This document shows positions 7,862 through 16,581 of a DNA stretch of 64,000 nt, piece after piece. Numbering within the stretch: position 1 is the first letter of the stretch; each line of letters starts with the position of its first letter. The notes below the pieces were generated by a model, which was given only the letters and a program-made list of their open reading frames with translations, ran no database searches and was not told the origin of the DNA. The position numbers and the translations under genes were made by a program. Where the stretch lies: the NCBI RefSeq assembly GCF_014230145.1, contig NZ_JACHVC010000001.1, positions 1 to 64,000 on the forward strand, written 5' to 3'. The DNA is from Pelagicoccus albus (GTDB lineage: Bacteria > Verrucomicrobiota > Verrucomicrobiia > Opitutales > Opitutaceae).

Positions 7862-8445
7862 GTGTGGATTTTAACCACGGATTGATACGGATGTACGCGG
7901 ATGGATTTTGATGGTAGGGTTGTGGTTTTTTTAACCACATAAGGCACAAAAATCACAAGAGGGTGGATTTGGGTTTATGTGGTTTATGTGCGTTGTGTGG
8001 TTCTCTCTTTCATTGCAGGAGTTCGAACCTGCCTCAGCTTCGCTGAGATCATGCCTCCGTAGGCAATCCAGCGACGCAGTCGCGATGTTGAATTTACTGG
8101 TTTGGTTTTTAACCACAAGAGGCACATAGGTTACAAGAGGAGTGAAACGAAGAAACAAGGACGCCAATGAACTCTAATAAGTTTGGATGATCGGGTTGTG
8201 TGGCAATGAACATCGGTCGCTAGCACTCCCTGGATCCGAGCGTTGCTCGGGCATGATCCGCTTCGCGGGCAGAATTGATCGGGTTGTGTTTTGCTTTTAA
8301 CCGCTAATGGCCACTAATGGACGTGAATTTTTTTATGACCTGATTGTGTTTCGTTTCTTACCACAAGAGGGTGAGTTCTGTTTTATGTGTCTTGTGTGCG
8401 TTGTGTGGTTAATTTCTCCAGTGCAGGAGGGAAGTATGCCTTCGG
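7862..8445. repeat. Mosaic repeat island 1
   Basis: Gene-free stretch built from dispersed repeats. Family A, an imperfect palindrome beginning AACCACAnnAGGCACA and ending TGTGTGGTT, occurs at 7933-8002 and 8358-8412, with a left half at about 8111-8140. Family F, containing CCTCAGCTTCGCTGAG, occurs at 8022-8087. Family D, with adjacent hairpins CCGAGC-GTT-GCTCGG and CCGC-TTC-GCGG, occurs at 8209-8280. Family B, TAACCGCTAATGGCCnnTAATGG, is near 8297, and a diverged relative (TTAACCACGGATTGATACGG) is near 7870. The short link GATCGGGTTGTG joins modules. Confidence 0.8.
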
Positions 8446-8841
8446 CTAGAGCAAATGAAAGCCTGGGTGCTTACCTGCCTTTTTATCTAGGGTGACCGTG
8501 GTCGAACAGCCGTGTTTCTGGTTGCTCGCAGCGATGAGGTAGTCGGAAAAGTCCGCGTTTCCCTCAACGAAATCTTCGACTGCCGTTCTTACGCACGTAC
8601 GGTTCTCGAAGCGAAGAGAGGTTACGACCAGTAGTTGGTTTAAAAGCTTCCCGATCTGGCTTCTTTTGTAGCCATACCCGCTAGACAGTACCCAAACGAG
8701 TTCGCATAGCACAATCGAAGAGATCCAGCCGGGTGACTCTTCGGTGCAGTTCTGATTCAGGAATTGGGAGACTTTAAGGAACTGTGTCTCGTCGTCCTGA
8801 GTTACGAAACGAACCAAGACGTTGGTATCTATCCCGACCAT
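8446..8841 (-). CDS. vapC: PIN-domain ribonuclease toxin (VapC family)
   Basis: Toxin of a type II module: a 131-aa PIN-domain nuclease that cleaves RNA. The first acidic residue lies in MVGIDTNVLVRF (D5), a conserved Glu in SSIVLCELVWVL, and the C-terminal acidic pair in NADFSDYLIAASNQ, followed by VTLDKKAGK. These four acidic positions bind the metal. It starts 8 bases after the stop of its antitoxin on the same strand. The 3' end lies directly against a family A repeat. Confidence 0.92.
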   Translation of the reverse strand: MVGIDTNVLVRFVTQDDETQFLKVSQFLNQNCTEESPGWISSIVLCELVWVLSSGYGYKRSQIGKLLNQLLVVTSLRFENRTCVRTAVEDFVEGNADFSDYLIAASNQKHGCSTTVTLDKKAGKHPGFHLL

Positions 8842-8849
8842 GACCTCGC

Positions 8850-9080
8850 TTAGACCTTTCGGTTTTGAATCACTTGATCCATCTGTTCGAGGCTGAGTCG
8901 TTTGCTCGGTTTGGGAAGGATGCCAACCAGTGAATTCAAGCTGCTGTCGACTCGTCTCGCTCTCAGCTCGCCGTCTTTCCCCAGGTAGAAATCTAGCTGG
9001 TCGCCGCTTTTCACATTGAGTGCCTTTCTGATCTCAGAAGGTAAGGTGATTTGTCCTTTGGAGGTCACTGTGGCTATCAT
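8850..9080 (-). CDS. vapB: AbrB/MazE-fold antitoxin (VapB)
   Basis: Antitoxin of 76 aa. The N-terminal MIATVTSKGQITLPSEIRKAL is a textbook SpoVT/AbrB swapped-hairpin DNA-binding motif, followed by a short C-terminal tail that should wrap VapC. The start is placed at the ATG ending at 9080, with AAGG just upstream. An in-frame extension to 9251 would add 57 residues translated from repeat DNA and is rejected. It precedes vapC in one operon. Confidence 0.93.
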   Translation of the reverse strand: MIATVTSKGQITLPSEIRKALNVKSGDQLDFYLGKDGELRARRVDSSLNSLVGILPKPSKRLSLEQMDQVIQNRKV

Positions 9081-9516
9081 CCTTACAAATTGATTTAATT
9101 CCTTGCATTTTTCAATCCTCAAAGAAGCTGTGGTTTGATTGAGGGGGTTGATATGGAGTTTGATCGGACAGAGAGATTTAAACCGAGGGGGATGTGGATA
9201 TGGGGAACGTGATGATCGGCTTGCGTTGGGTTTTAACCACATAAGGCACAAGATTCACAGAGTGATCGGGTTGAGCTTTGTTTTTAACCGCTAATGGCCG
9301 CAGATGGACGCGAATGGTTTTTTTGATCGGGTTGTGTGTTTGTAGAACCACATAAAGCACACAATTCACAAAGTGTGTTTATTCTGTATTCTTAACCTTG
9401 TGTATTCTGTGCCTCTTGTGGTTAATTTCTCCAGTGCAGGATGTTGATCGCGACCAAGGTCGCTCCTACCTGGCATTGGGGCTTGTTTCCTGTTCGGGCT
9501 TGGCTGGAATGAGGGC
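9081..9516. repeat. Mosaic repeat island 2
   Basis: From 9081 to about 9230 I see only the presumed vapB promoter and no gene. After that come a half copy of family A (about 9235-9263), family B (about 9284-9317), the link GATCGGGTTGTG (9324-9335), a full family A palindrome (9346-9425) and a reverse-oriented REP hairpin (GATCGCGACC..GGTCGCTCCTAC, 9446-9469). Confidence 0.8.
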
Positions 9517-10995
9517 GTGTTTGTTTTAGCCCGTATCCGTTTACTTTTCCTAGTGTGCTTCCTGGGCTCCGCTGGCTTTCGCGTGCTGGCGGGAGGAGGG
9601 CCGGAAGGGGTTGCTCTAATTGTCAATAGGGACGATGCGAGCTCGATTCGGGTGGCGGAGCATTACGCGGAGTTAAGGGGCATTCCTGAGAGCAACGTGG
9701 TTCACTTGGAATCTGTTCCGCTGGGCGATGTGGTCTCGATCGCTGAATTGAAAGAGAGGATTCTGCAGCCGGTTTTCACTGCTCTAGCGGAGCGGGGAAT
9801 CGCGGGGCAGATTGACTACTTGGTCTACTCGGTGGGCTTCCCGACTCGGGTGAGCTTTGACAGCAAGGCGACCGAGCATACTTGGGTGGCGAACAACGAA
9901 GGGTCGCTCACGGGCATGACCTACCTGTATCAGTTTCTTGACGACGAGAAGCAGCTCTTTTTGTCGCCGAATAGCAACCTGTACTTTGGCGGCGAGATGC
10001 GGCGGACTAAGGATGAAGCTGGGCGAGTGGCCTTGGATGCATCGGGTGGCTCGGACTTTCGGGAGCCCTTTCATTTTCGGGCAGCCTATGCTTGGGGGCA
10101 GGGCGGTGGACGATTGGCGGGGCAAGCCGGTCCGCGTTACCTGATCTCCGCCATGCTCGGAGTGGTGGATGAGGAAAAAGGTAATTCTGTTGAAGAGGTT
10201 CTTGAGTCGCTGAGCCGTTCGGTCAGAGCGGATTATAGTCAGCCGGAAGGAGTCTTCTATTTCATGGATAATGGAGATGTGCGTACCAAGACGAGAAGCT
10301 GGGGATTTGAGGAAGCGGCGGAGCGACTTCGCGGGATGGGACTGAACGCGATTGCCGAGAAGGGGAGTTTGCCCTCAGGCGAAGAAGCGATTGCGGGGGT
10401 GATGTCGGGCAGCGCTCAACTCGATCTGGAGAGCTGGCAAGGGGAGCTTTTGCGGGGAGCCTTTTTCGATAACCTGACTAGCTTTGGAGCCCGTTTCTCG
10501 GCTGGGAATTCTCAAACGGTGATAAGTGAGTTTATCCGTAGCGGAGCTGCGGCTGCCTCAGGTGCGGTGAGTGAACCCTATGCCTTGCAGTTCAAGTTTC
10601 CCACTCCGTATTTGTTTGTGAACTACGCAAGTGGGCTGAGCCTGGGCGAGGCCTATTATAGATCCGTGGCCAGTCCTTACAATCTCCTGCTGGTGGGGGA
10701 TCCGCTTTGTCAGCCTTATGCGAATAAACTGGATCTGCGGCTACAGGAAGGTTTTGAGGCGGAGTTGGCCTCGAAAGAGCACGTGCGGCTTGCTCCGTGG
10801 GTGGATGCGGGTGAGGTGGCCTATTTCACTTTCGCCATCGATGGCCGATTCGTGGGGCGTTGCCCGGTCGGCGGGCTCTGGAGCTTCGAAAAAGAGGAGT
10901 TGTCCAAGGGCGAGCATCGTCTGTCAGTGGTGGCGGTCAGCGATGATGCTATCGCGAGCCAGACCAGGGTGGTCTTTGAGTTTCACGTGGAGTGA
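9517..10995 (+). CDS. TIGR03790-like exported protein of unknown function
   Basis: Exported protein of 492 aa. Residues 1-25 form a signal peptide (LLFLVCFLGSAGFRVLAG). The conserved block SIRVAEHYAELRGIPESNVVHL (about residues 43-64) and the following YLVYSVGFP match the family known as TIGR03790, which is found in Verrucomicrobia, Planctomycetes and some Proteobacteria and has no established function. The last ~110 aa (PWVDAGEVAYFTFAIDGRFVGRC onward) look like a separate beta-sandwich domain ending at FEFHVE. The start is a GTG with GAGGG upstream. It stands alone, with repeat islands on both sides. Confidence 0.8.
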   Translation: MFVLARIRLLFLVCFLGSAGFRVLAGGGPEGVALIVNRDDASSIRVAEHYAELRGIPESNVVHLESVPLGDVVSIAELKERILQPVFTALAERGIAGQIDYLVYSVGFPTRVSFDSKATEHTWVANNEGSLTGMTYLYQFLDDEKQLFLSPNSNLYFGGEMRRTKDEAGRVALDASGGSDFREPFHFRAAYAWGQGGGRLAGQAGPRYLISAMLGVVDEEKGNSVEEVLESLSRSVRADYSQPEGVFYFMDNGDVRTKTRSWGFEEAAERLRGMGLNAIAEKGSLPSGEEAIAGVMSGSAQLDLESWQGELLRGAFFDNLTSFGARFSAGNSQTVISEFIRSGAAAASGAVSEPYALQFKFPTPYLFVNYASGLSLGEAYYRSVASPYNLLLVGDPLCQPYANKLDLRLQEGFEAELASKEHVRLAPWVDAGEVAYFTFAIDGRFVGRCPVGGLWSFEKEELSKGEHRLSVVAVSDDAIASQTRVVFEFHVE

Positions 10996-11570
10996 TTTTT
11001 TTACCGCTAATGGCCGCAGATGGACGCGAATATTTTATGATCTGGATGTGGGGGTGTTTAACCACAGGAGGCACAAGTATCACAAAGTGATCGGGTTGTG
11101 TGTTTTTATGGCCACTAAGAATCAGGTTGTATCTGCCGCTCTATAAAGCGGCTTGTTGTTTCAGGTAGGAGCGAGCTTGCTCGCGATTTGGATGGTCGGA
11201 TCAACCTGCCTCAGCTTTGCTGAGATCCTGCCGCCGTAGGCGATCCAGCGACGCAGGAGCGATGTTAATCGATCTGGTTTGGGTTTAAACATCGTTCGCT
11301 AGCGCTCTCTGGATCCGAGCGTTGCTCGGGCAATATCCGCTTCGCGGGCAGGATTGATCTGGTTGTGTTGGGTTTTAACCACATGAGGCACAAAAATTAC
11401 AAGAGATGTGAGTCTGTTTTCTGTGACTTCTGTGCGTTATGTGGTTAGTTCTTTCACTGCAGGGCATTGGGATCGCGACCTAGGTCGCTCCTACCTGTTT
11501 CGGACTCGCAAGGTGGGAGCTTTATCCATTGAAATTGACTCTCCAAAGTGTCTACTTCAATCTAGTCATT
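10996..11570. repeat. Mosaic repeat island 3
   Basis: No gene seen. In order: family B (11001-11034), half of family A (11060-11089) with link GATCGGGTTGTG, forward REP hairpin GTAG + GAGCGAGCTTGCTCGC (11165-11188), family F (11201-11266), family D (11288-11359), full family A (11377-11447), reverse REP hairpin (11471-11494). This is the fullest arrangement in the window and shows the module order well. Confidence 0.85.
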
Positions 11571-11804
11571 ATGAAGGCTTCGATTCTGGATCTGCGCTAC
11601 AAGACTAAGGATGTTCTCAAGGCCCTGGAGCGAAACGAAACGGTCTCAATTTCTTATCGAGGAAAGGAAAAGGGGAGGATTTATCCGGTTGAGGCGGTAG
11701 ACACAGTTCAAGCGAAAGTTAGCGAGCACGCTTTTTTCGCATCTGCGAAGGAAGAGGAGTCTGTGGATGAGCTGATGGATTGCCTGCGAGGTGATCGATA
11801 CTGA
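11571..11804 (+). CDS. Antitoxin, Phd/YefM-like, partner of PIN toxin
   Basis: Antitoxin of 77 aa beginning MKASILDLRYKTKDVLKAL, with a NETVSISYRGKEKG strand and an acidic tail (KEEESVDELMDCLRGDRY). This is the type II antitoxin layout often paired with VapC. The start is at ATG 11571. An in-frame TTG at 11529 would add 14 unrelated residues. It ends 5 bases before the toxin start, so the pair is cotranscribed. It could equally be labelled VapB; the N-terminal DNA-binding fold is nearer Phd than AbrB. Confidence 0.85.
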   Translation: MKASILDLRYKTKDVLKALERNETVSISYRGKEKGRIYPVEAVDTVQAKVSEHAFFASAKEEESVDELMDCLRGDRY

Positions 11805-11809
11805 GCCGC

Positions 11810-12193
11810 ATGCTTTTTGATACCGATATTTTCATCTGGATTCAGCGGGGGAATGCGAAAGCTGCCCGCTTGGTGGATCGTACTAAGAGCAACGAGCGTT
11901 TTCTCTCAATCCAGACCTACATGGAGCTCATGCAGTGCGCTCAGAACCGGAATCAATTGAAACTGACCAAGTCGTTCCTGGCGGACTTGGGCTTCGTGAC
12001 TTTGCCGCTCACTGAAAACATCGGTCACCGGGCGTCCGTCTATGTCGAACAGTTTTCGCTTTCCCATGCAGTGAGAGCGGGGGACGCTTTGATCGCTTCC
12101 ACTGCAGTGGAGAACAACCTTACCTTGGTTTCATCGAACGCTAAGCATTTCAAAACGATACCGGATTTGGATTATAAGAAGTTCACTCCCTAG
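11810..12193 (+). CDS. vapC: PIN-domain ribonuclease toxin (VapC family)
   Basis: PIN nuclease of 127 aa. D4 and D6 lie in MLFDTDIFIWIQRGN, the conserved Glu in SIQTYMELMQCAQ, then SHAVRAGDALIASTAVENN with the C-terminal acidic residue, and LVSSNAKHFKTIPDL near the end. This matches the VapC subgroup paired with Phd-like antitoxins. It is immediately downstream of its antitoxin. It differs strongly from the other vapC in this window (8446-8841), so the two modules were probably acquired separately. Confidence 0.92.
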   Translation: MLFDTDIFIWIQRGNAKAARLVDRTKSNERFLSIQTYMELMQCAQNRNQLKLTKSFLADLGFVTLPLTENIGHRASVYVEQFSLSHAVRAGDALIASTAVENNLTLVSSNAKHFKTIPDLDYKKFTP

Positions 12194-12604
12194 TCTTTGC
12201 GGAGAGATAGAGGAGGCTGATCGGGTTGTGTTGGGTTTTAACCACATAAAGCACAAGTATCACAAAGTGATCGGGTTGTGCGTTTTTTAAACATCGTTCG
12301 CTAGCGCTCTCTGGATCCGAGCGTTGCTCGGGCAATATCCGCTTCGCGGGCAGGATTGATCGGGTTGTGTTTTGTTTTAAACCTCAAGAGGCACAAAAAT
12401 CACAAGGGATGTGAGTCTATTATCAAGAGTTCTGTTTCTTCTGTGCGTTATGTGGTTCTCTCTTCCATTGCAGAGCTTTGGGATCGCGACCAAGGTTGCT
12501 CCTACCTGGCACTAATCAGGGCTTTTTGTGGGTATTGTTAGCATTTCCTTTTTGGGATCCGTAGGGTTTTGTGGGGGTGAATGAAATATCCCAGAAAAGT
12601 GTTG
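12194..12604. repeat. Mosaic repeat island 4
   Basis: No gene seen. Link GATCGGGTTGTG (12219-12230), half family A (12240-12269), link again (12269-12280), family D (12290-12361), full family A (12379-12457), reverse REP hairpin (12482-12505). The order closely repeats the right half of island 3, including the family D copy, which is nearly identical to that at 11288-11359. Confidence 0.85.
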
Positions 12605-12631
12605 AAACTACCTACTATAACTACGTAGTTT
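12605..12631 (+). promoter_or_regulatory. Inverted repeat before PEP-CTERM gene
   Basis: Arms AAACTAC (12605-12611) and GTAGTTT (12625-12631) flank a central CTACGTAG palindrome (12621-12628, sharing the right arm), 7 bases before the start codon of the next gene. It may be an operator or a leader structure. No matching site was seen before the other two sorting-signal genes. Confidence 0.35.
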
Positions 12632-12637
12632 TAAGAC

Positions 12638-13303
12638 ATGTTACCCTTACCCCTGCCCAAGCTCCTCTCTTTTGGCGTGCCCTTGCTGTTAATCTCCGCA
12701 GCGATTTCTGAGGCACAGGAATTCACCTTTGATTTCACTAGTTCTGCCAGCGATCCGCAGCTTGGAGTATTCACTTCGACTGGGGGTGTAGTCTCAGATT
12801 GGGAGGATGATAGTGGTCTGGATAACGCTGGCTCGGGCTCGGTGTTTTTCGAGTTGTTTCCAGGAGAGAGCCTGACTGGCCTGACTGTGTTAGCTGAGAA
12901 CAAAATTAACTTTGGAAGTCAGGGCTTAGGAGATGGATCTCCTTACGCCTTCGATGAATCGGGCGATACGATCAAGTTCAGCTTTAATTCTCCAGTGACG
13001 ATCGAGTGGATCGATTTCAAAAGTTTTGGTACCGCGGATGAAGTGACGCTCTCTAGCGATGATGACAGCGGTTTGTTTGGAGACAGCAATTTGAGTAGAG
13101 CGGGCTCGACGAGCCTCGGGTGGGACTTGGCTGCCAATGAGCTGTTTACCGTCGAATTCGAGGAGGGGGAGTTTTACTTGGAGGCCATTACCGTCTCGGC
13201 GGTGCCGGAGCCGGGAACGGTTTTTGTAGGACTGTTGGGAGCAGGCGTGGCCTTGTGGGGATTCCGTAAACGTCGGCGGCAAGTTTCAGCCTCTCTCGAT
13301 TGA
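12638..13303 (+). CDS. PEP-CTERM exported protein
   Basis: Secreted protein of 221 aa with a signal peptide (KLLSFGVPLLLISAAISEAQ). A beta-rich acidic central region contains two Asp-rich turns (DWEDDSGLD, SSDDDSGLFGDSN). The C-terminus carries the exact PEP motif (VPEPGTVF), a hydrophobic helix (VGLLGAGVALWGF) and a basic end (RKRRRQ), the full tripartite PEP-CTERM signal. Such proteins are thought to be processed by exosortase and placed on the surface or in extracellular polymer. No enzyme domain is recognised. A terminator follows about 85 bases after the stop. Confidence 0.85.
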   Translation: MLPLPLPKLLSFGVPLLLISAAISEAQEFTFDFTSSASDPQLGVFTSTGGVVSDWEDDSGLDNAGSGSVFFELFPGESLTGLTVLAENKINFGSQGLGDGSPYAFDESGDTIKFSFNSPVTIEWIDFKSFGTADEVTLSSDDDSGLFGDSNLSRAGSTSLGWDLAANELFTVEFEEGEFYLEAITVSAVPEPGTVFVGLLGAGVALWGFRKRRRQVSASLD

Positions 13304-13387
13304 TAGAATTTTTTGAGGCGGGGCCTGAGTTCGGTATGTGCGTTTAGACAAGCAGGACCTGCCTTTTGTATGTGAGATCCAAACCTG

Positions 13388-13418
13388 AAAAGGGCGCTCT
13401 GTTAGGGGCGCCCTTTTT
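13388..13418 (+). terminator. Rho-independent terminator
   Basis: Stem AGGGCGC / GCGCCCT, extended by an AAA/TTT pairing, with a T run, downstream of the PEP-CTERM gene. Confidence 0.85.
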
Positions 13419-14076
13419 GGTGCTATTTAATTGGACGGGGGAGCGGAGGGGCCTGAATCGCGGAGGGGGTATTGGGTTTGCGTCCTTTTTATTGTTTGTA
13501 GGAGCGTGCTTGCTAGCGATATCGGATGGCCGGATCAGCCTGCCTCAGCTTTGCTGAGATGTTTCGTCAGGTGTCGTCGCTAAAGCTCCTCGGTATTGCC
13601 GGAGCAGGTGATACAGTGACACAGTCGCGATGTTAATTTACTAGTTGGGTTTAAACATCGTTCGCTGGCGCTCTCTGGATCCGAGCGTTGCTCGGGCATC
13701 ATCCGCTTCGCGGGCAGGATTGATCGGGTTGCCTGTTTGTTTTAACCACATAAAGCACACAATTCACAGAGGATGTTTATACTGTATTCTTTAATTCGCG
13801 TCACTTGTGCCTCGTGTGGTTATTAAATTCAGAGCAGTATTTTGATAAGGCCGGTTTCGAACAGGCCGCTCTGCAAGAGTGACCCTGCGGCCGTAGGCGA
13901 TGTTAATTTGCTAGTTGGGTTGTTTGTGTAACCACAAGTGGCATAGAATTCACAAAAGTGTGGCTGCGACTTATGTGTCTTTAGCGCTTGGGCCTGTGTA
14001 TTCATGTCGCTTTGCTACGGTAGTAGTTTTTATTTCAAAGTCGGGGTCTCGACCAAGGTCGCTCCTACCTGGACGC
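13419..14076. repeat. Mosaic repeat island 5
   Basis: No gene supported. Diverged forward REP (13498-13521), family F with a roughly 35-base internal insertion (13536-13635), family D (13654-13724), full family A (13744-13822), a shortened family F (13856-13903), half family A (from 13930), and reverse REP (14046-14068). Confidence 0.8.
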
Positions 14077-14108
14077 AAAAAAAGCCAGCCGCGTTTCTGC
14101 GACTGGCT
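14077..14108 (-). terminator. Rho-independent terminator
   Basis: On the minus strand AGCCAGTCGC / GCGGCTGGCT form a stem with one mismatch, followed by seven T. It ends the VPDSG-CTERM-type gene. Confidence 0.9.
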
Positions 14109-14132
14109 CTGAAAATTGGATACGTCGATCGC

Positions 14133-14717
14133 TTACTTGCGAAGGCGCTTGCTGGCGGCTACGAGTCCGACGATGGCGAATAGACCGAGTAGGCTGACGC
14201 TGCTGTCTGGGACAGTCTCAACAGGCGTGTCGGGGCCAGTGATGGTCCCTGTGATGGATAGCTCCGTGAGGATTGCGGTTCCCACGCCGCGGCTAACGAC
14301 TGCGAGTTGGTACGCATAGCTCTCGAGTCCTGTTAGGCCGACAGACAGAGTGAATGGAACCGCGGTACCTGGAATCAAAATGCTATTGTCGCTTGTTAGT
14401 CCGAGGCTGGTGCTTTTGAATATGATCGTATAAGCTACTTCAGCCACAGACATTGAAAAATTAGCTGGATCCGTAAGCCCGAGCCCGAAATCGAAAACGG
14501 CTGGGTTGAATTCGTCCACGGGAGCGAATAGGACATCGAGATTAACCGTACCGCCAGTAGCATCGTCTGCGGTGAGCGCTCCAGAAACGTCGTCAACTAC
14601 AGGAGTAGTGTTGGTGTCGAAGCTGTAGGTTACGCTGAAAGGTGTCTCGATGGAGAAGCCCACTGCAGTGATAGCCAATGCTGCAGCCGCGGCGAATAGG
14701 GTTTTGATGGATTTCAT
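14133..14717 (-). CDS. VPDSG-CTERM-type exported protein
   Basis: Secreted protein of 194 aa. A signal peptide (KTLFAAAAALAITAVGFS) is followed by a beta-rich domain and a C-terminal tail VPDSS, a hydrophobic helix (SLLGLFAIVGLVAA) and SKRLRK. This is the VPDSG-CTERM variant of exosortase-type signals, known mainly from Verrucomicrobia and Lentisphaerae, here with Ser in place of the usual Gly. Its function is unknown. It is monocistronic, with a strong terminator 25 bases after the stop. The 236-base gap upstream (14718-14953) holds its promoter region and nothing else I can name. Confidence 0.82.
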   Translation of the reverse strand: MKSIKTLFAAAAALAITAVGFSIETPFSVTYSFDTNTTPVVDDVSGALTADDATGGTVNLDVLFAPVDEFNPAVFDFGLGLTDPANFSMSVAEVAYTIIFKSTSLGLTSDNSILIPGTAVPFTLSVGLTGLESYAYQLAVVSRGVGTAILTELSITGTITGPDTPVETVPDSSVSLLGLFAIVGLVAASKRLRK

Positions 14718-14953
14718 TCGGTTGAACAGTTGTTGGAGTTCTAAGTTTGTAAATTGTGGATCAACGACGACGGTTTCCGTAGAGAGTACTCCCGATCTAG
14801 AGCCTATCTCCTAGAGGGTTAGGCAATACTCACAAGGAGCAAATGGGGTGGGAGGCGTTAATGGGGGAATGCACTAGTTGCCCCATAGGCGCTTTTCGCT
14901 AGTGTTCCGGCGAATTTCCCAATTTCACGAATTCCTCAAGGAGTTTTGGGTGC

Positions 14954-15442
14954 TTACTTGGAGATTTCGCAGGTCTCGTCACCCCGCTCTTCTTTCAGTA
15001 GGGGGGCTTTGGGACGAGCAAGATGATTCATGCGCAGCACGGGGTTGCCGGTGTTCGCCACTACTTGCACCGCTCGGTCGTCCCAGAGTTCGATCATGTC
15101 GAAGTCCTTTTCGTTGGTAACCTCCAAATCGGGAAGTTTGTGTTTTTCCAACCAAGCGGAAACCGGTTTCTTCCCTCCGGGAACACTGGCCCGAGCGGTC
15201 ATTATCTTAACGGTGTAGCCCGCTTCGACCCATTGCTCAACGCGGCGAGCCATTAGCGGTACGGGTTTGCCAATATGGTCAATGCCCTTCCAGCCGGTGT
15301 ACTCAGCCAAGGTTCCGTCGAGGTCTACTCCGATCCATCCGGGGATGCTCTTATTTTCGACTTTCGCGACAGGCTTCTCCTCAGAATCGTTTTTCTCATC
15401 TGTGGTTTGTCCGAAAAGTTTGGCTTTTATACGTTCGAGCAT
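14954..15442 (-). CDS. Small HAD-family phosphatase-like protein
   Basis: Cytoplasmic hydrolase-like protein of 162 aa. It shows the HAD motifs in order: DxDGT as GVDLDGTLAEY (nucleophile D40, acid/base D42), motif II Thr in KIMTAR (T82), a candidate Lys (K112) and the acidic pair of motif IV in ELWDDRAVQ (D121, D122). There is no obvious cap domain, so the substrate may be a phosphoprotein, sugar phosphate or nucleotide. The N-terminal ~35 aa are charged and variable. The start is set at the ATG ending at 15442. A reading extended to 15886 would translate repeat DNA and is rejected. Confidence 0.8.
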   Translation of the reverse strand: MLERIKAKLFGQTTDEKNDSEEKPVAKVENKSIPGWIGVDLDGTLAEYTGWKGIDHIGKPVPLMARRVEQWVEAGYTVKIMTARASVPGGKKPVSAWLEKHKLPDLEVTNEKDFDMIELWDDRAVQVVANTGNPVLRMNHLARPKAPLLKEERGDETCEISK

Positions 15443-15849
15443 CGTCGCTTGGCTTAAGAAGGATCCTTTCTCGGAGTCAACGTGATTTGCTTCTCGGGCC
15501 GGAGTGAAGACTTCCGAGGAGGATCGAATGAGTGGTGTTGTGGTTTTAACCACACAAGGCACAAAATTCACAAAAATTGAGTGCAGTGTATTCTTCATTC
15601 TGTGCCTCCTGTGGTTGGTGTTTAATTGTAGGAGCGAGCTTGCTCGCGATTCGGATGGCCGGATTCGAACATGCCGCCGTAGGCGATTCAGCGATGCAAG
15701 AGCGATGTCGAAATTACTGGTTGGATTGTTTGGGTAACCACAAGAGGCCCAAGAGTCACAAAGATGTGAGAGTCCTTGTGTGTTTTCTGTGCGTCCTGTG
15801 GTTGATATCTTGCCTTTTGGGATCGCGACCGAGGTCGCTCCTACCTTGG
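15443..15849. repeat. Mosaic repeat island 6
   Basis: Apart from the leader of the HAD gene there is no gene. Full family A (15548-15616), forward REP hairpin in its best form, GTAG + GAGCGAGCTTGCTCGC (15628-15650), shortened family F (15664-15710), full family A (15736-15804), reverse REP hairpin (15821-15844). Confidence 0.85.
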
Positions 15850-15883
15850 AAAACGAAAGAGCCGAGCTGGGTAGCTCGGCTCT
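15850..15883 (-). terminator. Rho-independent terminator
   Basis: Perfect 11-bp stem AGAGCCGAGCT / AGCTCGGCTCT on the minus strand with a T-rich tail, 28 bases after the fasciclin gene. Confidence 0.8.
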
Positions 15884-15910
15884 CATTCAAGTTAGCTTTG
15901 GAGTGAAGTG

Positions 15911-16420
15911 TTAGGCTTCGGGAAGGATGACCTTGTCGATGACGTGGATGACTCCGTTGCTGGCGAGGATGTCGGTGGCGATGACTTCGGCGTCGTCGAC
16001 GAGTACTGTCCCGCCTTCGATGGAGATGTCGACCTTGGCGCCGTTGGCGGTGGCAACCGCTCCTTCGCTCACGTCTTCTGCCATAACCTTGGCTGGCACA
16101 ACGTGGTAGGTGAGGATTGCGGTGAGCTTGTCTTTGTTCTCTGGCTTAAGGAGCATCTCGAGTGTTCCTTCGGGGAGGGCGGCAAAGGCTTCATCGGTGG
16201 GAGCGAAGACGGTGTATGGTCCGTCGCCTTGTAGGACGTCCACGAGGTCGGCCGCCTTCACCGCGGCTACGAGGGTGCTGAAATCTTCAGCCGAAGCGGC
16301 TACGCCGACGAGATCCTTCTCGGCCTTTTTGCTGCCATGGTGGTCGGCGGAAGCGAAGCTCATGGCCACCGTCCCGGCCAAAGTTGCGATCAAGAGTTTG
16401 ATTGATTTTCTGAGTGTCAT
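15911..16420 (-). CDS. Secreted fasciclin (FAS1) domain protein
   Basis: Secreted adhesion-type protein of 169 aa. Residues 1-26 form a signal peptide ([20 protein letters not shown]), followed by one FAS1 domain. The H1 box ([16 protein letters not shown]), the conserved YH dipeptide (ILTYHVVP) and the H2 box ([15 protein letters not shown]) at the end are all present. One-domain FAS1 proteins are widespread in bacteria, and a role in adhesion or matrix is usual but unproven. The start is ATG 16420, with GGAGGA at the right distance. The longer reading to 16447 adds nine residues that contain the ribosome binding site. It is followed by a terminator and then repeat island 6. Confidence 0.93.
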   Translation of the reverse strand: MTLRKSIKLLIATLAGTVAMSFASADHHGSKKAEKDLVGVAASAEDFSTLVAAVKAADLVDVLQGDGPYTVFAPTDEAFAALPEGTLEMLLKPENKDKLTAILTYHVVPAKVMAEDVSEGAVATANGAKVDISIEGGTVLVDDAEVIATDILASNGVIHVIDKVILPEA

Positions 16421-16581
16421 TTTTCCTCCAATTTTCGGGTTTAGCATGGATTCGTTTTGAACCTGCTATGTGGAGGATGACGAAGGCTTGGACAAAGTGA
16501 TTGGGTTTCGGAGACTTTGCTTGGGGTTCAAAAGTTGTCCAGTTGGACCCGAATCTAACGAGGTTGCCTTCCTCGAAGCGT

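Noticed and set aside
9081-9251. 57-residue extension of VapB
   Set aside because: It reads through leader and repeat DNA. The AbrB motif starts at the methionine at 9080.
15443-15886. N-terminal extension of the HAD gene by 148 residues
   Set aside because: It runs through two family A repeats, two REP hairpins and a terminator. The first motif-bearing methionine is at 15442.
7862-16000. A CRISPR array in the repeat-rich region
   Set aside because: Repeats are of several families, vary in length and have no regular spacers, and no cas gene was found.
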